Source: Dermatophilaceae bacterium Sec6.4
GTDB taxonomy: Bacteria > Actinomycetota > Actinomycetes > Actinomycetales > Dermatophilaceae
Assembly: GCA_039636865.1 (NCBI GenBank)
Contig: CP144172.1
Span: 1,364,001 to 1,428,000, forward strand
Length of the DNA: 64,000 nt
Direction: 5' to 3'
Position numbers and translations under genes: made by a program. The notes below the pieces were generated by a model. The model was not told the origin of the DNA, did no database searches, and worked only from the letters and a program-made list of their open reading frames with translations. Shown here piece by piece: positions 46,275 to 56,532 of the stretch (the stretch's first letter is position 1; every line of letters begins with the position of its first letter).

Positions 46275-47432
46275 ATGCCTGTATCTGTTGTCCGTCGTCT
46301 GATCAGCGGGGTCACGATCCTCGGTGCGGGGGCGCTCGCCTGTGTCTGCGCGCCGGGCTCCACCGCCGCTACACCGCCGCAATCCACCACCGCCGGCGCG
46401 GCCCACAGCCGTCACGAAACACTTGCCGCCCGGGCGTTGAGCTCGCCGAACCACTACGCGACTTCTTTCTCAACGGTCGCCGATGGGGCACCGTGGCAAG
46501 ACGTTCGTGCGCTGCAGTACCTGCTGCTCTCGGCGGGGTTGAAGACCAACTGGGAGAGCACGTTCGGGGCGTCGACCGCCGCTGCGGTGTCGGCCTACCA
46601 GAGCAAGATGCACCTACCGGTCACCGGTGTCGGCGACGACGCCACGCTGTCGAAACTGACCCCGACCACTGGTGATGGCGCCAATACGTACCGGTCATTC
46701 GCCATCCAGACACTGCTGGAAAAGCACGGCTACTGGTTCGGCGGCACCGCTCCGGCGATGAGCACCACATACAACGCGATCACCACGTCCTACGTGCGTT
46801 CCTTCCAGGTGGGTCACGGCATCAATCCGGTCGACTGGACGGGCATCACCACCTGGCGCACGTTGTTCGCCGCTAAGACCTCTGGAGCGCTCTACCCACT
46901 GCTGCAGCGCGGCACCGGCGCGGCACAGTGGTCCAACTGCGGTCCGGCATCGGCAGTCGCGCTGATGATCGAGATGGCCAGAGTCGCTCCGACCGGCTGG
47001 CAGTGGAACATCGCGACCCGCGCCGTCGCGATCAACGACTTCCGGTACGGCGCCATGGGCGTGGGAGACACTGCAGCCCGCAATGGCGAAGGCACCGAGT
47101 TCGCGGACTTCGAGAAGGCATTCGCTTCTTACGGGCTGAGCGCCTGGCACGGTGGAATCGACGACACGCTGGTCGATGCGCGAGCCGGAAAGCCGTCCAT
47201 CGCTGGTGGCGACGCCTCGAAGTTGCCGTGGGCAGATGTGCGCGGCCCGGTGTCGCACTGGGTGGCGGTCCTTGGTTTCAACGGCACCTACTACCTCGTC
47301 ATGGATCCACTCAGCAGGACGAACGCCGACTACATCCACCGGATGACCGAGGGCCAGTTGCGCGACTACGCCGCCACCAACCCCGGACACGCGAGCAGTA
47401 CCGCAGCGAGCAATTCGATCCTGCTGAGGTGA
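46275..47432 (+). CDS. Secreted peptidoglycan-binding protein with C39-like peptidase domain
   Basis: The N-terminus MPVSVVRRLISGVTILGAGALACVCAP is a signal peptide (a lipid-modified or Sec substrate; AACVC-like cysteines lie at its end). Residues about 70-130 and 138-200 form two peptidoglycan-binding_1-like repeats (DVRALQYLLLSAGLKTNW...AYQSKMHLPVTGVGD is the first). The C-terminal part has a papain-like set: C222 in WSNCGPASAVAL, H328 in VSHWVAVLGF and D344 in YYLVMDP, the C39-like order. It probably acts in the cell wall. The 134-base gap upstream holds a possible -10 TATGCT (46223-46228). Confidence 0.8.
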   Translation: MPVSVVRRLISGVTILGAGALACVCAPGSTAATPPQSTTAGAAHSRHETLAARALSSPNHYATSFSTVADGAPWQDVRALQYLLLSAGLKTNWESTFGASTAAAVSAYQSKMHLPVTGVGDDATLSKLTPTTGDGANTYRSFAIQTLLEKHGYWFGGTAPAMSTTYNAITTSYVRSFQVGHGINPVDWTGITTWRTLFAAKTSGALYPLLQRGTGAAQWSNCGPASAVALMIEMARVAPTGWQWNIATRAVAINDFRYGAMGVGDTAARNGEGTEFADFEKAFASYGLSAWHGGIDDTLVDARAGKPSIAGGDASKLPWADVRGPVSHWVAVLGFNGTYYLVMDPLSRTNADYIHRMTEGQLRDYAATNPGHASSTAASNSILLR

Positions 47433-47508
47433 CCCACTCGGGGCCGCGACCGTAAGCTCGCGATGAGCAGGCGCGGCCGTACCGCGCTCTCACATCGAAG
47501 CGCTGAAC

Positions 47509-47536
47509 CATGGGCAGCGAAACATGGGCAGCGAAA
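47509..47536 (+). repeat. 14-bp tandem duplication in the leader of the ATP-grasp gene
   Basis: catgggcagcgaaa occurs at 47509-47522 and 47523-47536. Each copy carries an ATG opening a 12-codon reading frame in a different phase. The leader also has TAAGCT (47453-47458), a possible -10. Confidence 0.6.
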
Positions 47537-47581
47537 TATTCGCCGTGAAGAAGACGCGGTGAGAATCGAAGGAGTCGCGGA

Positions 47582-48817
47582 ATGTCTGAGCACCTGATCG
47601 GACTGCTGTTGGGCGCCGAAGAGGACTGGCCCCGTGCCTTCGAGCAACTCGTGACGCTGCTCGGACCGGTGCAGTACGACGGCGAGACCCACGAGCTGCG
47701 CACCGACCGACTGAGTATCGAGCCGTTCAATCTGCGGGCCAAGCCCAGCACGGACCTGGTCATCGACCGCCTCGCGCACTGGTACTACCACCCGCGTGAG
47801 TGGTTGAAGAAGGTCGCGTTGATGGATGACGTCTATCTGCTCAACAGTCCCTTCACCTTCCAGTCGATGGAGAAGCACTCGGCCTACTGCGCTCTGATGC
47901 GGATGGGCATGCATGTGCCCGAAACCGTCCTGGTGCCCTACAAGAACCCGCTCGACAATGTGCGGTGGGCCTACACGTCCAAGAAATACAACAATTCCTT
48001 CGATCTCGCGGCCATTGCGCGAGAGGTCGGTTACCCGATGTTCATGAAGCCTTTCGACGGTGGGGCATGGCGGGGGGTCTCGATGATCCGGGACGAAGCC
48101 GATCTGCAACGCGCCTACGACGAGTCCGGCGAGATGCTGATGCATCTGCAGGCTTCGGTCGACAACTTCGAGGTGTTTGCGCGCGCCCTCACCATCGGGC
48201 CCGAAACCATGGTGATGAACTTCCGACCTGATCTGCCGATGCACGAGCGGTATGCCGTGTCGCACGACTTCCTCAGTCGCGAGATGGGCGCCGAGACTGC
48301 CACGATCGCGCAGACGGTGAATGCGTTCTTCCGGTGGGAGTTCAACAGCTGCGAGATGCTGATCAAGGACGGGGTCGCCTACCCGATCGACTACGCCAAT
48401 GCCTGCCCGGACGTCGCGCTCACGTCCCTGCACTACTACTTCCCGTGGGCGATGAAGTCGCTGCTGAAGTGGTCGGTCTACTGCGCCGTTACCGGTCGTC
48501 GGGGCAAGACCCAGGTCGACACGGCCCCATGGTTCGACATCGCCGATGACGACAGTGACTACAACAGCAAGCTCGGTGCCTACCAGCGGTTGTGCGATGA
48601 ATATTTCGAAGTCGAGAAATACCGGGCGTTCGTGGCGGAGTCGATGCCCGGCGTCGACGCGATGGTGCTGGACTGGGTCACCTCACCCGCGTTCGACGAG
48701 CTGCTGGTTTCGACCGTACGCTCGACGTATCCCGAGCACGAGCACGACCGCTTCATCGCGCACTTCCGCGGGTTGACGGGTCTGTGGGCGCGAGATGAGG
48801 CGGCCCTGCTCAGCTGA
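47582..48817 (+). CDS. ATP-grasp domain protein of unknown substrate
   Basis: The 411-aa protein has an ATP-grasp fold. A substrate-binding N-terminus (MSEHLIGLLLGAEEDWPRAFEQLV) is followed by YPMFMKPFDGGAWRGVSMIRD (the ATP lysine and glycine loop) and EFNSCEMLIKDGVAYPIDYANACPD (metal-binding acidic/Asn region). This resembles RimK/D-Ala-ligase-like carboxylate-amine ligases. The substrate cannot be inferred. ATG 47582 has GAAGGAG (47568-47574) 7 bases upstream. The leader is unusual (see the 14-bp duplication). It converges on the glgE-operon tail with an 8-base overlap of the two coding ends. Confidence 0.75.
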   Translation: MSEHLIGLLLGAEEDWPRAFEQLVTLLGPVQYDGETHELRTDRLSIEPFNLRAKPSTDLVIDRLAHWYYHPREWLKKVALMDDVYLLNSPFTFQSMEKHSAYCALMRMGMHVPETVLVPYKNPLDNVRWAYTSKKYNNSFDLAAIAREVGYPMFMKPFDGGAWRGVSMIRDEADLQRAYDESGEMLMHLQASVDNFEVFARALTIGPETMVMNFRPDLPMHERYAVSHDFLSREMGAETATIAQTVNAFFRWEFNSCEMLIKDGVAYPIDYANACPDVALTSLHYYFPWAMKSLLKWSVYCAVTGRRGKTQVDTAPWFDIADDDSDYNSKLGAYQRLCDEYFEVEKYRAFVAESMPGVDAMVLDWVTSPAFDELLVSTVRSTYPEHEHDRFIAHFRGLTGLWARDEAALLS

Positions 48818-49367
48818 CCGGCGCCACCGTCGCGTCGCGCAGATTACGCAGGATGTGCACCACGATCTGTGCGGGCGTCATGGTGCTGGTGTCGATCCAC
48901 AGACCGGACCGCCGGGTGTTGAACTCCAGCTCGTTCCATTGATTCTCGACACTCTCGTTGCCGCCGTACGCACTGAGCGCCTGCGACGAACGGTGCTCCA
49001 GGACAGCGTCCCGCGAGGGGTGCAACACCACGAGATGCAGTGGTCCGGTGTCGGCGAGGTCGAGCAGATCTGCCAGGTACTCACCGATCGCCGTTTCACT
49101 CACGACAGCGTCGAAGCCGTTGACGCGGTAGACCTCTGCCAGGGTGAGCGCCCCGGCGTATCGCGCATACAGCTGCTCCAGGCCGCCGACGGTCGGTGGT
49201 GAGCCCACCGGCATCCGGCCGGCAGTCACCATCGCATCGATATTCCTGCCGTCGATGCAGATCGACTTCTGCAGAGCCTGCGCCAGCGACTGTCCGACCA
49301 TCGTCGGCTCAGCCGCAGCCAGTCCGGTGACGACGAACAGCCGCCCCATGGAATTCGGGTCCGGCAC
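48810..49367 (-). CDS. P-loop-like phosphotransferase with degenerate Walker A
   Basis: About 185 aa. The start MGRLFVVTGLAAAEPTMVGQSLAQAL aligns with small P-loop kinases (chloramphenicol phosphotransferase or gluconate kinase type), but the GK of GxxxxGK[ST] is replaced by EP. The rest fits the fold (ICIDGRNIDAMV, AVVSETAIGEYLADLLDL, LHLVVLHPSRDAVLEHRSS, SGLWIDTSTMTPAQIV). It is the last gene of the reverse glgE-treS-mak/glgB-pgm series. GTG 49367 lies 2 bases after the pgm stop; ATG 49349 is the alternative start. It is probably an inactive or altered kinase. Confidence 0.65.
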   Translation of the reverse strand: MPDPNSMGRLFVVTGLAAAEPTMVGQSLAQALQKSICIDGRNIDAMVTAGRMPVGSPPTVGGLEQLYARYAGALTLAEVYRVNGFDAVVSETAIGEYLADLLDLADTGPLHLVVLHPSRDAVLEHRSSQALSAYGGNESVENQWNELEFNTRRSGLWIDTSTMTPAQIVVHILRNLRDATVAPVS

Positions 49368-49369
49368 GC

Positions 49370-51010
49370 TCAATTGCCCAGAGTCGCCGAGACGATCTCG
49401 CGTGCCTCGTCCTGCACCTGTTTCAGGTGCTCGGGGCCTTTGAACGACTCGGCGTAGATCTTGTACACGTCTTCGGTGCCGGACGGGCGGGCTGCGAACC
49501 ACGCACTCTCGGTCGTGACCTTCAACCCCCCGATCGCCGCGTCGTTACCTGGCGCCTCGGTCAGCTTCGCCGTGATCGGCTCTCCCGCAAGGGAATCGGC
49601 GGTGACATCGGATCCGCTGAGGGCGCCCAGCTTGGCCTTCTGCTCCCGCGTCGCCGGTGCGTCGACCCGCGCGTACGACGGTGCGCCGAATTTCTCCGCC
49701 AATTCCGCGTAGTGCTGGCTGGGGGACTTGCCGGTCTTCGCCTGGATCTCCGAGGCCAGCAACGCCAGGAGGAGACCGTCTTTGTCGGTGGTCCACACGG
49801 TGCCGTCGAAGCGTAGGAACGAGGCGCCCGCAGACTCCTCACCGCCGAAGCCGACCGATCCGTCGAGCAGGCCGGGCACGAACCACTTGAAACCGACCGG
49901 CACCTCCCACAGTGTCGCCCCGATCGATGTCACGACGCGGTCGATCATCGAGGAGGACACCAGCGTCTTGCCGACCCGGTCGCTGGACCAGTTCGGTCGC
50001 GCGCCACCGTAGAGGTACTGAATGGCGACCGCGAGGTAGTGGTTGGGGTTCATCAGCCCGCCATCCGGCGTCACGATGCCGTGCCGGTCCGAATCGGCGT
50101 CGTTGCCGGTCGCGATGTCGTATTTGTCCTTCTGCGAGATCAGCGAAGCCATCGCAAAGGGGGAGGAGCAGTCCATCCGGATCTTCTCGTCCCAGTCCAG
50201 CGTCATGAAACGCCAGGTCGGGTCGACCAACGGGTTGACGACCGTCAGGTCCAACCCGTGCCGCTGCCCGATCTCGCCCCAGTAGTAGACCGCCGCGCCG
50301 CCGAGCGGGTCGGCGCCGATCCGGATACCGGCATCCTTGATCGCCGCCATATCGAGCACGTTGGGCAGGTCGTCGACGTAGGTGCCGAGAAAGTCGTAGT
50401 CGCAAACCGTTGCACGGGCCTTGGCGAACGGCACCCGCTGCACACCCCGCAGATCTGACTTCAGGTATTCGTTCGCAGCAGCAGCGATGACCTTCGTGGC
50501 CGCACTGTCAGCAGGTCCGCCGTGTGGCGGGTTGTACTTGAAACCACCGTCGTGCGGCGGGTTGTGTGAGGGCGTGACCACGATGCCGTCGGCCAGGCCG
50601 CTGCCCGTCGTACGTCCCTTGTTGGCGCGCAGGATCGCGTGTGACACCGCGGGTGTGGGTGTCACAGAGTCCTTGCTGTCGACCAGTACCTGAACGTCGT
50701 TCGCTACCAGCACCTCCAACGCGGTCACCCATGCCGGCTCGGACAAGCCGTGCGTGTCGCGACCGATGAAGAGCGGCCCGTCGTACCCCTGGTCGCGGCG
50801 GTAGTCCACGATGGCCTGCGTCGTGGCGAGGATGTGTGCCTCGTTGAAGGCCGACTTCAGCGACGATCCCCGGTGACCCGAGGTGCCGAAAACGACCTGC
50901 TGGTCCAGGTTCTCCGGATCGGGGGTCTGGCTGTAGTACGCCGTTACCAAATGGGCGACATCGACCAGGTCCGAAGGCTGGGCAGGCTGGCCGGCTCGAG
51001 GTTGCGCCAT
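49370..51010 (-). CDS. pgm: Phosphoglucomutase (alpha-D-glucose phosphate-specific)
   Basis: Pgm interconverts glucose-1-phosphate and glucose-6-phosphate and links the glucan cycle to glycolysis. At 546 aa it has the phosphoserine loop [19 protein letters not shown], the metal loop [10 protein letters not shown], the sugar loop [12 protein letters not shown] and the phosphate-binding C-terminal [18 protein letters not shown] 51010 is chosen because AAGGAG, inside the glgB end, lies 7 bases upstream; ATG 51016 is too close to that site. It starts 2 bases after the mak-glgB stop. Confidence 0.95.
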   Translation of the reverse strand: MAQPRAGQPAQPSDLVDVAHLVTAYYSQTPDPENLDQQVVFGTSGHRGSSLKSAFNEAHILATTQAIVDYRRDQGYDGPLFIGRDTHGLSEPAWVTALEVLVANDVQVLVDSKDSVTPTPAVSHAILRANKGRTTGSGLADGIVVTPSHNPPHDGGFKYNPPHGGPADSAATKVIAAAANEYLKSDLRGVQRVPFAKARATVCDYDFLGTYVDDLPNVLDMAAIKDAGIRIGADPLGGAAVYYWGEIGQRHGLDLTVVNPLVDPTWRFMTLDWDEKIRMDCSSPFAMASLISQKDKYDIATGNDADSDRHGIVTPDGGLMNPNHYLAVAIQYLYGGARPNWSSDRVGKTLVSSSMIDRVVTSIGATLWEVPVGFKWFVPGLLDGSVGFGGEESAGASFLRFDGTVWTTDKDGLLLALLASEIQAKTGKSPSQHYAELAEKFGAPSYARVDAPATREQKAKLGALSGSDVTADSLAGEPITAKLTEAPGNDAAIGGLKVTTESAWFAARPSGTEDVYKIYAESFKGPEHLKQVQDEAREIVSATLGN

Positions 51011-51012
51011 CG

Positions 51013-54000
51013 TCATGCTCCTTGAATGTCGGTGTCGGACACCGGCAGCTGCTCGGTTATTTGGGGGATGAACCACATCGCCGCCAGCGGAGGCAGCGTC
51101 ATGCTCGCCGAGAACGGCTGACCGTGCATCGGGACCGGCTCGGCGGTCACGGTGCCGAGGTTGCCGCGACCCCCGCCGCCGTAGATGTCGGCGTCGGTGT
51201 TCAACGCTTCGCGCCACACCCCGCCGCTCGGCAGACCGATACGTACGTCGAGATGCTCGGTGCCGCTGAAGTTGACCACCACGGCGACGACGTCCTGCGG
51301 CGACGTGCCGTGCCGCAGGTACGACAACGTGTTGCGGTCGCCGTCGTCGGCGTCGATCCAGCCGAAGCCGCGCGGCTCGTTGTCCAACTCCCACAGCGCA
51401 GGATGCTCGCGGTAGAGCCGGTTCAGGTCCTTGACCAGCGCGTGCACGCCGTAGTGGGCGGGCTGATCGAGTAGCCACCAGTCCAGGCTGCGACCGTCGG
51501 CCCACTCGGCTTCCTGGGCGAACTCCTGGCCCATGAAGAGCAGCTGCTTGCCGGGGTGGGACCACATGTAGGCGATGTAGGCACGCAGGTTGGCGAGTTG
51601 CTCCCACCGCTCGCCGGGCATCTTGCGTAGCAGGGAGCCCTTACCGTGCACGACCTCGTCGTGGCTGATCGGCAGGGTGAACTGCTCGCTCCACGCGTAG
51701 ACCAGCGCGAAGGTGAGTTGACCGTGGTGGTATTTGCGGTAGATCGGCGGGTTGGACATGTAGTCCAGCGAGTCGTGCATCCACCCCATGTTCCATTTGA
51801 ATCCGAATCCGAGCCCGCCGGCGTCGGTCGGCTGGGTGACGCCGGGCCATGACGTCGACTCCTCGGCGATCATCACCGTGCCGGGGTTGCGGCGGTAGGC
51901 GGTCGCGTTCGTCTCCTGCAGCACCTTCACTGCGTCGAGGTTCTCCCGACCGCCGTAGATGTTCGGGATCCACTCCCCGTCCTTGCGCGAGTAGTCCAGG
52001 TAGAGCATCGAGGCGACCCCGTCGACGCGCAGCCCGTCGGCGTGGAACTCCTCCAGCCAGTACAGCGCGTTCGCGACCAGGAAGTTACGCACATGCGGGC
52101 GGCCGAAGTCGAAGACGTAGGAACCCCACTCGTTGTGCCACCCCTTGCGGGGGTCCGGGTGCTCGTACAGCGCGGTGCCGTCGAACTTCGCCAGCGCCCA
52201 CTCGTCGGTGGCGAAGTGTCCGGGCACCCAGTCCAGGATCACGCCGATCCCGGCCTGGTGCAGTGCATCGATCAGGAAACGCAGGTCGTCGGGGTTTCCC
52301 ATCCGGGAGTTCGGCGCGTAGTAACCGGTGACGTGGTACCCCCAGCTCGGCGGGTACGGGTGCTCCATGACGGGCATGAACTCCACGTGGGTGAAGCCGA
52401 GGTCGCGTACGTAGTTGACCAGGTGTTCGGCCAGATCCCGGTAGGACAGGCCCTGCCGCCAGGAGCCGAGGTGCACCTCGTAGACGCTCATCGGCCGGGT
52501 GTGCTGATCGACGGCGCCGCGCGCGGTCAACCACTGCTCGTCGCCCCAGTCGTAGGAGGTCGCCGTCACGATCGACGCGGTCGCCGGTGCAGTCTCGGAG
52601 GCGCGGGCCATCGGGTCGGCGCGGTCGCGCCATACCCGGTCCGCGCAGCAGACCTTGAATTTGTAGCTGGCACCTGGCGCGACATCGGGGATGAAGAGCT
52701 CCCAGACGCCGGAGTTGCCCAGCTGGCGCATCCCGTGCGCGTCACCGTTCCAGACGTTGAAGTCGCCGATCACCTGCAGGCCCTTGGCATTCGGCGCCCA
52801 CACCGCGAACGACGTGCCGTGCACCCGCCCGAGCGGGCCGTCGTAGGAGCGGGTGTGCGCTCCGAGGACCTTCCACAGTTCTTCGTGGCGACCTTCACCG
52901 ATCAGGAACAGGTCGATGTCACCGAGCGTCGGCAGGAACCGGTAGGGGTCGTCCTGTACGTGTTCCCAGCCGTCCTCGTACGTGGTGACGAGGCGGTAGT
53001 CGGGTAGCTGAGCGACCGGCAGTCGCGCGGACCAGATGCCCTCGTACTCGTGGTTCAGCGTCGTCCGCGATCCGTCTTCCAACAGCACCTGGACGCTGGC
53101 CGCGAACGGTCGCAGCGCCCGCACGAACGGTCCGTGCTCATCGGTCTGTCCGCCCAGCACACTGTGCGGGTCGCGGTGCACACCCATCAGCAGCGCATCA
53201 GCCTCATGCTGGTCCAGCTTCGGGGCGGGGGCGGCGGGTCGGGCGTGCTCCTGCGGATCGGCGACCGGCCGGTCCTGGGTCAGCAGCCGCAGAATTGCGG
53301 TGGTCGGTATCGCCAGCCATGAGGGTCGGTTGCGTGCCTCGTACTCGATCTCGTAGCTCGCCTTGTCGATCTCGAACGCGTCCAGAATCGCGGCGTATGC
53401 CTGCAGGTCCAACCCGCCCCCGGCGGCATAGCCGTCCAGGAATGCCGAGCGGGTCGCGGTCGCCCAGCTGCGCCGGTCCGCACTGGTCTCGCGCTCTGCG
53501 GAACCGGCTGCGTAGTCGAAGGAGCGCAACATGCCCGCGACGTCGCGCAGCGGCGAGTCCGGCTGGTTGCGCTCGGCGAGCGGGCGCAGCGGTTCACCCT
53601 CGAAGTCCAGCAGGACGAACCGGTTTCCCGTTGGGCTCGGGACGTCCAGCACCTGCCCGAGGTGGTAGTCGCCGTGGATCCGCTGCAGCGCAGGCCAGGC
53701 GGTCTCGCCCGCAGCATTGAGAAGCGCGGTGAATCGCTCGACGTGCGTTGCCAACTCGGGTGCGTGCTCGCAGGCCTGCGTGAAACGGCTGCGCATGCCG
53801 TCGGTCACCCGCGCGACGTCGGCGGCGCTTGCGGGGTGGGTTTCGAAGAGGCCCGCGAGGGCTGCGTGCACCTTCGCGGTCGCAGCGCCGAGGTCGCGCG
53901 CTGGTCGGGTGAAGTCGGTGTCCGCGACGGCCGCCGCGGCCGCTTCGCGCCAGGCATCCTGCACCCCGGGCAGGAACTCCTGGACGAAGAATGCGTGGCC

Positions 54001-54720
54001 CTGGTGGTTCTCTGCGCCGGGCTGAGGCGAGGGCCAGGTGGCCTGCACCGATCCGAGCATGCCCGGCACCTGGTCGCTGCCTTCTCGCGACAGGGCCGAC
54101 TGCAGGATGACGTCGGGGTTCTCACCGTCGTGCAGCACCCGGAAGATCTTCAGGATCCACGATGAAGGGGTGTCGTGCTCGTCGACTACCTCGTAGATGA
54201 TCGAGGTGTTGGACTGCTCGCCGGCCAGCACGCGACTTCGCACGATCCGCGGCATCAGGGCGTGGCGTGTGCCGCTGCCCTTGACGCGGACGTCGGTGGG
54301 AAGGTCGCGCACGGTGCCGTCAGCGGACTGCACCTGCACAGGCACTTCGGCGCTTCCGGTGATGACGCAGCGCAGCAGTTCTGCGGCGCATACCGGGTCG
54401 TGGCAGCCGTCGTAGCCGTACCGGGTGCCGAGGGTGCCGTGCTCGGTGATGCCGATCAGCGCGTGCGCCAACTCCGGGTCCGGCTCGGCGCGCCAGGTGA
54501 CCGGGATCTGGTAGACGACCGGCTCGCCGGCGCCACCGCTGTCGGCCACGAGCAGGACCTCGATGCCCACCTGCCCGGCGGGGTCATCGAATCGGTAGAA
54601 ACCGACCCGTTCCAGGACCGGCGCATGTGCCTTGCCGGTGTACCAGCGTTGATCGCTGATCCACCGGCCGATCAGATCGAGTTTGGAGGGCTGAAGTGTC
54701 GTTTCGTACACGATGGCCAT
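51013..54720 (-). CDS. Bifunctional maltokinase / 1,4-alpha-glucan branching enzyme (Mak-GlgB fusion)
   Basis: One 1235-aa reading frame joins two enzymes. Residues about 1-485 are maltokinase (Pep2/Mak), which makes maltose-1-phosphate. The N-terminal cap has [13 protein letters not shown], and the kinase core has [14 protein letters not shown] (349-360) and [13 protein letters not shown] (369-381). A short Pro/Ala linker (about 487-505) leads to GlgB, with a region near 510-600, CBM48 near 620-720 and a GH13 barrel. The GlgB catalytic residues are D900 (GLRVDG), E953/954 (IAEEST) and D1021 ([11 protein letters not shown]). ATG 54720 is chosen because the maltokinase cap starts there and GATAAT lies 6 bases upstream. 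No stop or frameshift occurs at the junction. Confidence 0.93.
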   Translation of the reverse strand: MAIVYETTLQPSKLDLIGRWISDQRWYTGKAHAPVLERVGFYRFDDPAGQVGIEVLLVADSGGAGEPVVYQIPVTWRAEPDPELAHALIGITEHGTLGTRYGYDGCHDPVCAAELLRCVITGSAEVPVQVQSADGTVRDLPTDVRVKGSGTRHALMPRIVRSRVLAGEQSNTSIIYEVVDEHDTPSSWILKIFRVLHDGENPDVILQSALSREGSDQVPGMLGSVQATWPSPQPGAENHQGHAFFVQEFLPGVQDAWREAAAAAVADTDFTRPARDLGAATAKVHAALAGLFETHPASAADVARVTDGMRSRFTQACEHAPELATHVERFTALLNAAGETAWPALQRIHGDYHLGQVLDVPSPTGNRFVLLDFEGEPLRPLAERNQPDSPLRDVAGMLRSFDYAAGSAERETSADRRSWATATRSAFLDGYAAGGGLDLQAYAAILDAFEIDKASYEIEYEARNRPSWLAIPTTAILRLLTQDRPVADPQEHARPAAPAPKLDQHEADALLMGVHRDPHSVLGGQTDEHGPFVRALRPFAASVQVLLEDGSRTTLNHEYEGIWSARLPVAQLPDYRLVTTYEDGWEHVQDDPYRFLPTLGDIDLFLIGEGRHEELWKVLGAHTRSYDGPLGRVHGTSFAVWAPNAKGLQVIGDFNVWNGDAHGMRQLGNSGVWELFIPDVAPGASYKFKVCCADRVWRDRADPMARASETAPATASIVTATSYDWGDEQWLTARGAVDQHTRPMSVYEVHLGSWRQGLSYRDLAEHLVNYVRDLGFTHVEFMPVMEHPYPPSWGYHVTGYYAPNSRMGNPDDLRFLIDALHQAGIGVILDWVPGHFATDEWALAKFDGTALYEHPDPRKGWHNEWGSYVFDFGRPHVRNFLVANALYWLEEFHADGLRVDGVASMLYLDYSRKDGEWIPNIYGGRENLDAVKVLQETNATAYRRNPGTVMIAEESTSWPGVTQPTDAGGLGFGFKWNMGWMHDSLDYMSNPPIYRKYHHGQLTFALVYAWSEQFTLPISHDEVVHGKGSLLRKMPGERWEQLANLRAYIAYMWSHPGKQLLFMGQEFAQEAEWADGRSLDWWLLDQPAHYGVHALVKDLNRLYREHPALWELDNEPRGFGWIDADDGDRNTLSYLRHGTSPQDVVAVVVNFSGTEHLDVRIGLPSGGVWREALNTDADIYGGGGRGNLGTVTAEPVPMHGQPFSASMTLPPLAAMWFIPQITEQLPVSDTDIQGA

Positions 54721-54726
54721 CCGTCG

Positions 54727-54732
54727 ATTATC
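54727..54732 (-). promoter_or_regulatory. -10 box GATAAT of the mak-glgB gene
   Basis: On the reverse strand GATAAT lies 6 bases before ATG 54720, in the 92-base gap after treS. It suggests an extra, nearly leaderless promoter inside the operon. Confidence 0.4.
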
Positions 54733-54812
54733 ACTGGATCGCGACCGTCCGTCACCTTGCCGCCACGATGCGGCGGTCGACACGCCAACGCGGAACAGCC
54801 GATGGGGTCTGC

Positions 54813-56528
54813 TCAGTCGTCAGCGCCCTGGATGCGCAGCCAGAAGAAGTCGCGCGAGCCCAGCGTCAGCGTGGCGTTCCCCGACTCATCCAGGGGTGGG
54901 AACCAGCTTCCGCCGAACAGATCGCGCAGCCGTGCCCCGGCGAAGCGCTCACCGGCCTGGACGGTGACGGCCTGCGGACGACTGGACAGGTTGCTGACAC
55001 ACACCACGTTCGGTACCTCGACCTCGTTGACCTCCACGTCGCGGGCGCTGACGCAACGGGTGAACGCCAGAATCGCGTCGTTGTCCGTTTCGCAGACAGT
55101 GAAGTCGCCGAGGCCGAAGACGGGGTAACTCGAGCGGATCGCGAGCATCTCGCGGACCCAGTGCAGCAATGAGGAGGAGCTGCCCATGGCGGACTCCACG
55201 TTCACGTTGTTGTAGTGGTAGACGAGGCTGGAGATCACCGGCAGGTAGAGCTTGCCGGGGTCGGACGTGCCGAAACCGGCATTTCGGTCCGGTGACCACT
55301 GCATGGGGGTGCGCACGGCATCGCGGTCCTCCAGCCAGATGTTGTCGCCCATCCCGATCTCGTCCCCGTAGTACATGCAGGGTGAGCCGGGCAGCGAGAG
55401 CAGCAGCGCGTGGATCAGTTCGATCTCGGCGCGACTGTTGTCCAGCAGGGTCGCCAGCCGTCGCCGGATGCCGACATTGGCGCGCATCCGGGTGTCGGGG
55501 GCGTACCAGCCGTACATCGCCGAGCGTTCCTCCGGAGTCACCATCTCCAGGGTCAACTCATCGTGGTTACGCAGGAAGGTGCCCCACTGGGTGCCCTCGG
55601 GGATGGCCGGGGTGTCGGCCAGTACCTCGATGATCGAGGTCGCCTTCTCCTCGCGCAGCGCGTAGTACAGGCGCGGCATCACCGGGAAGTGGAAGCACAT
55701 GTGGCACTCGGGGCGCTCGGCCGTCCCGAAGTAGTCCACGACCTCGTGCGGCATCTGGTTGGCCTCGGCCAACAGCACGCGCCCGGGGAACTCGGTGTCG
55801 ACCATCTCGCGCAGATCGACCAGGAAGTCGTGGGTCTTGGGATGGTTCTCGCCGTTGTGGCCTTCCTCGATGAACAGGTAGGGCACGGCATCCAGGCGGA
55901 ACCCGTCGATACCCAGGTCCATCCAGAAGCGGACGATGTCGAACATCTCCTCCTGGACGGCCTTGTTCTCGTAGTTGAGGTTGGGCTGGTGGGAGAAGAA
56001 CCGGTGCCAGAAGAACTCACGGCGGATGGGGTCGAAGGTCCAGTTGGAGACCTCGGTGTCCACGAAGATGATGCGCGCGTCGGCGTACTTCTCGTCGGTG
56101 TCGGACCAGGTGTAGTAGTCGCCGTACGGACCTTCGGGATCGCTGCGGGAGGCCTGGAACCACGGGTGCTGGTCGCTGGTGTGGCCCAGCACGAGGTCGG
56201 TGATGATGCGGATACCGCGGGCGTGCGCCTGCGAGACCAGCTCAGTGAACTCCGGCAGCGTGCCGAAGTCGGACAGCACGGACTTGTAGTCGGCGATGTC
56301 GTAACCGCCGTCACGCAGCGGGGAGGCGTAGAACGGCGGCAGCCACAGGCAGTCCACCCCGAGCCACTGCAGATATTCCAGCCGGTTGATCAGACCGCCG
56401 AAGTCACCCGAGCCACTACCCGTGGAGTCGCCGAACGCGCGGACCAGCACCTCGTAGAAGACCGCCTTGCGGTACCACTGCGGATCGTGGCGTAGGCCGG
56501 GCTGGTTGAGGTTGAACTGCTGAGCCAT
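54813..56528 (-). CDS. treS: Maltose alpha-D-glucosyltransferase / trehalose synthase
   Basis: TreS interconverts trehalose and maltose and so feeds maltose to maltokinase. The 571-aa GH13 enzyme has the family lead [35 protein letters not shown], the nucleophile in [11 protein letters not shown], the acid/base in [17 protein letters not shown] and [12 protein letters not shown]. It has no fused maltokinase at its C-terminus, unlike some TreS proteins. In this genome the kinase is fused to GlgB instead. It starts 4 bases after the glgE stop, with AAGGAG a little far upstream (11 bases). Confidence 0.95.
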   Translation of the reverse strand: MAQQFNLNQPGLRHDPQWYRKAVFYEVLVRAFGDSTGSGSGDFGGLINRLEYLQWLGVDCLWLPPFYASPLRDGGYDIADYKSVLSDFGTLPEFTELVSQAHARGIRIITDLVLGHTSDQHPWFQASRSDPEGPYGDYYTWSDTDEKYADARIIFVDTEVSNWTFDPIRREFFWHRFFSHQPNLNYENKAVQEEMFDIVRFWMDLGIDGFRLDAVPYLFIEEGHNGENHPKTHDFLVDLREMVDTEFPGRVLLAEANQMPHEVVDYFGTAERPECHMCFHFPVMPRLYYALREEKATSIIEVLADTPAIPEGTQWGTFLRNHDELTLEMVTPEERSAMYGWYAPDTRMRANVGIRRRLATLLDNSRAEIELIHALLLSLPGSPCMYYGDEIGMGDNIWLEDRDAVRTPMQWSPDRNAGFGTSDPGKLYLPVISSLVYHYNNVNVESAMGSSSSLLHWVREMLAIRSSYPVFGLGDFTVCETDNDAILAFTRCVSARDVEVNEVEVPNVVCVSNLSSRPQAVTVQAGERFAGARLRDLFGGSWFPPLDESGNATLTLGSRDFFWLRIQGADD

Positions 56529-56532
56529 CGGT

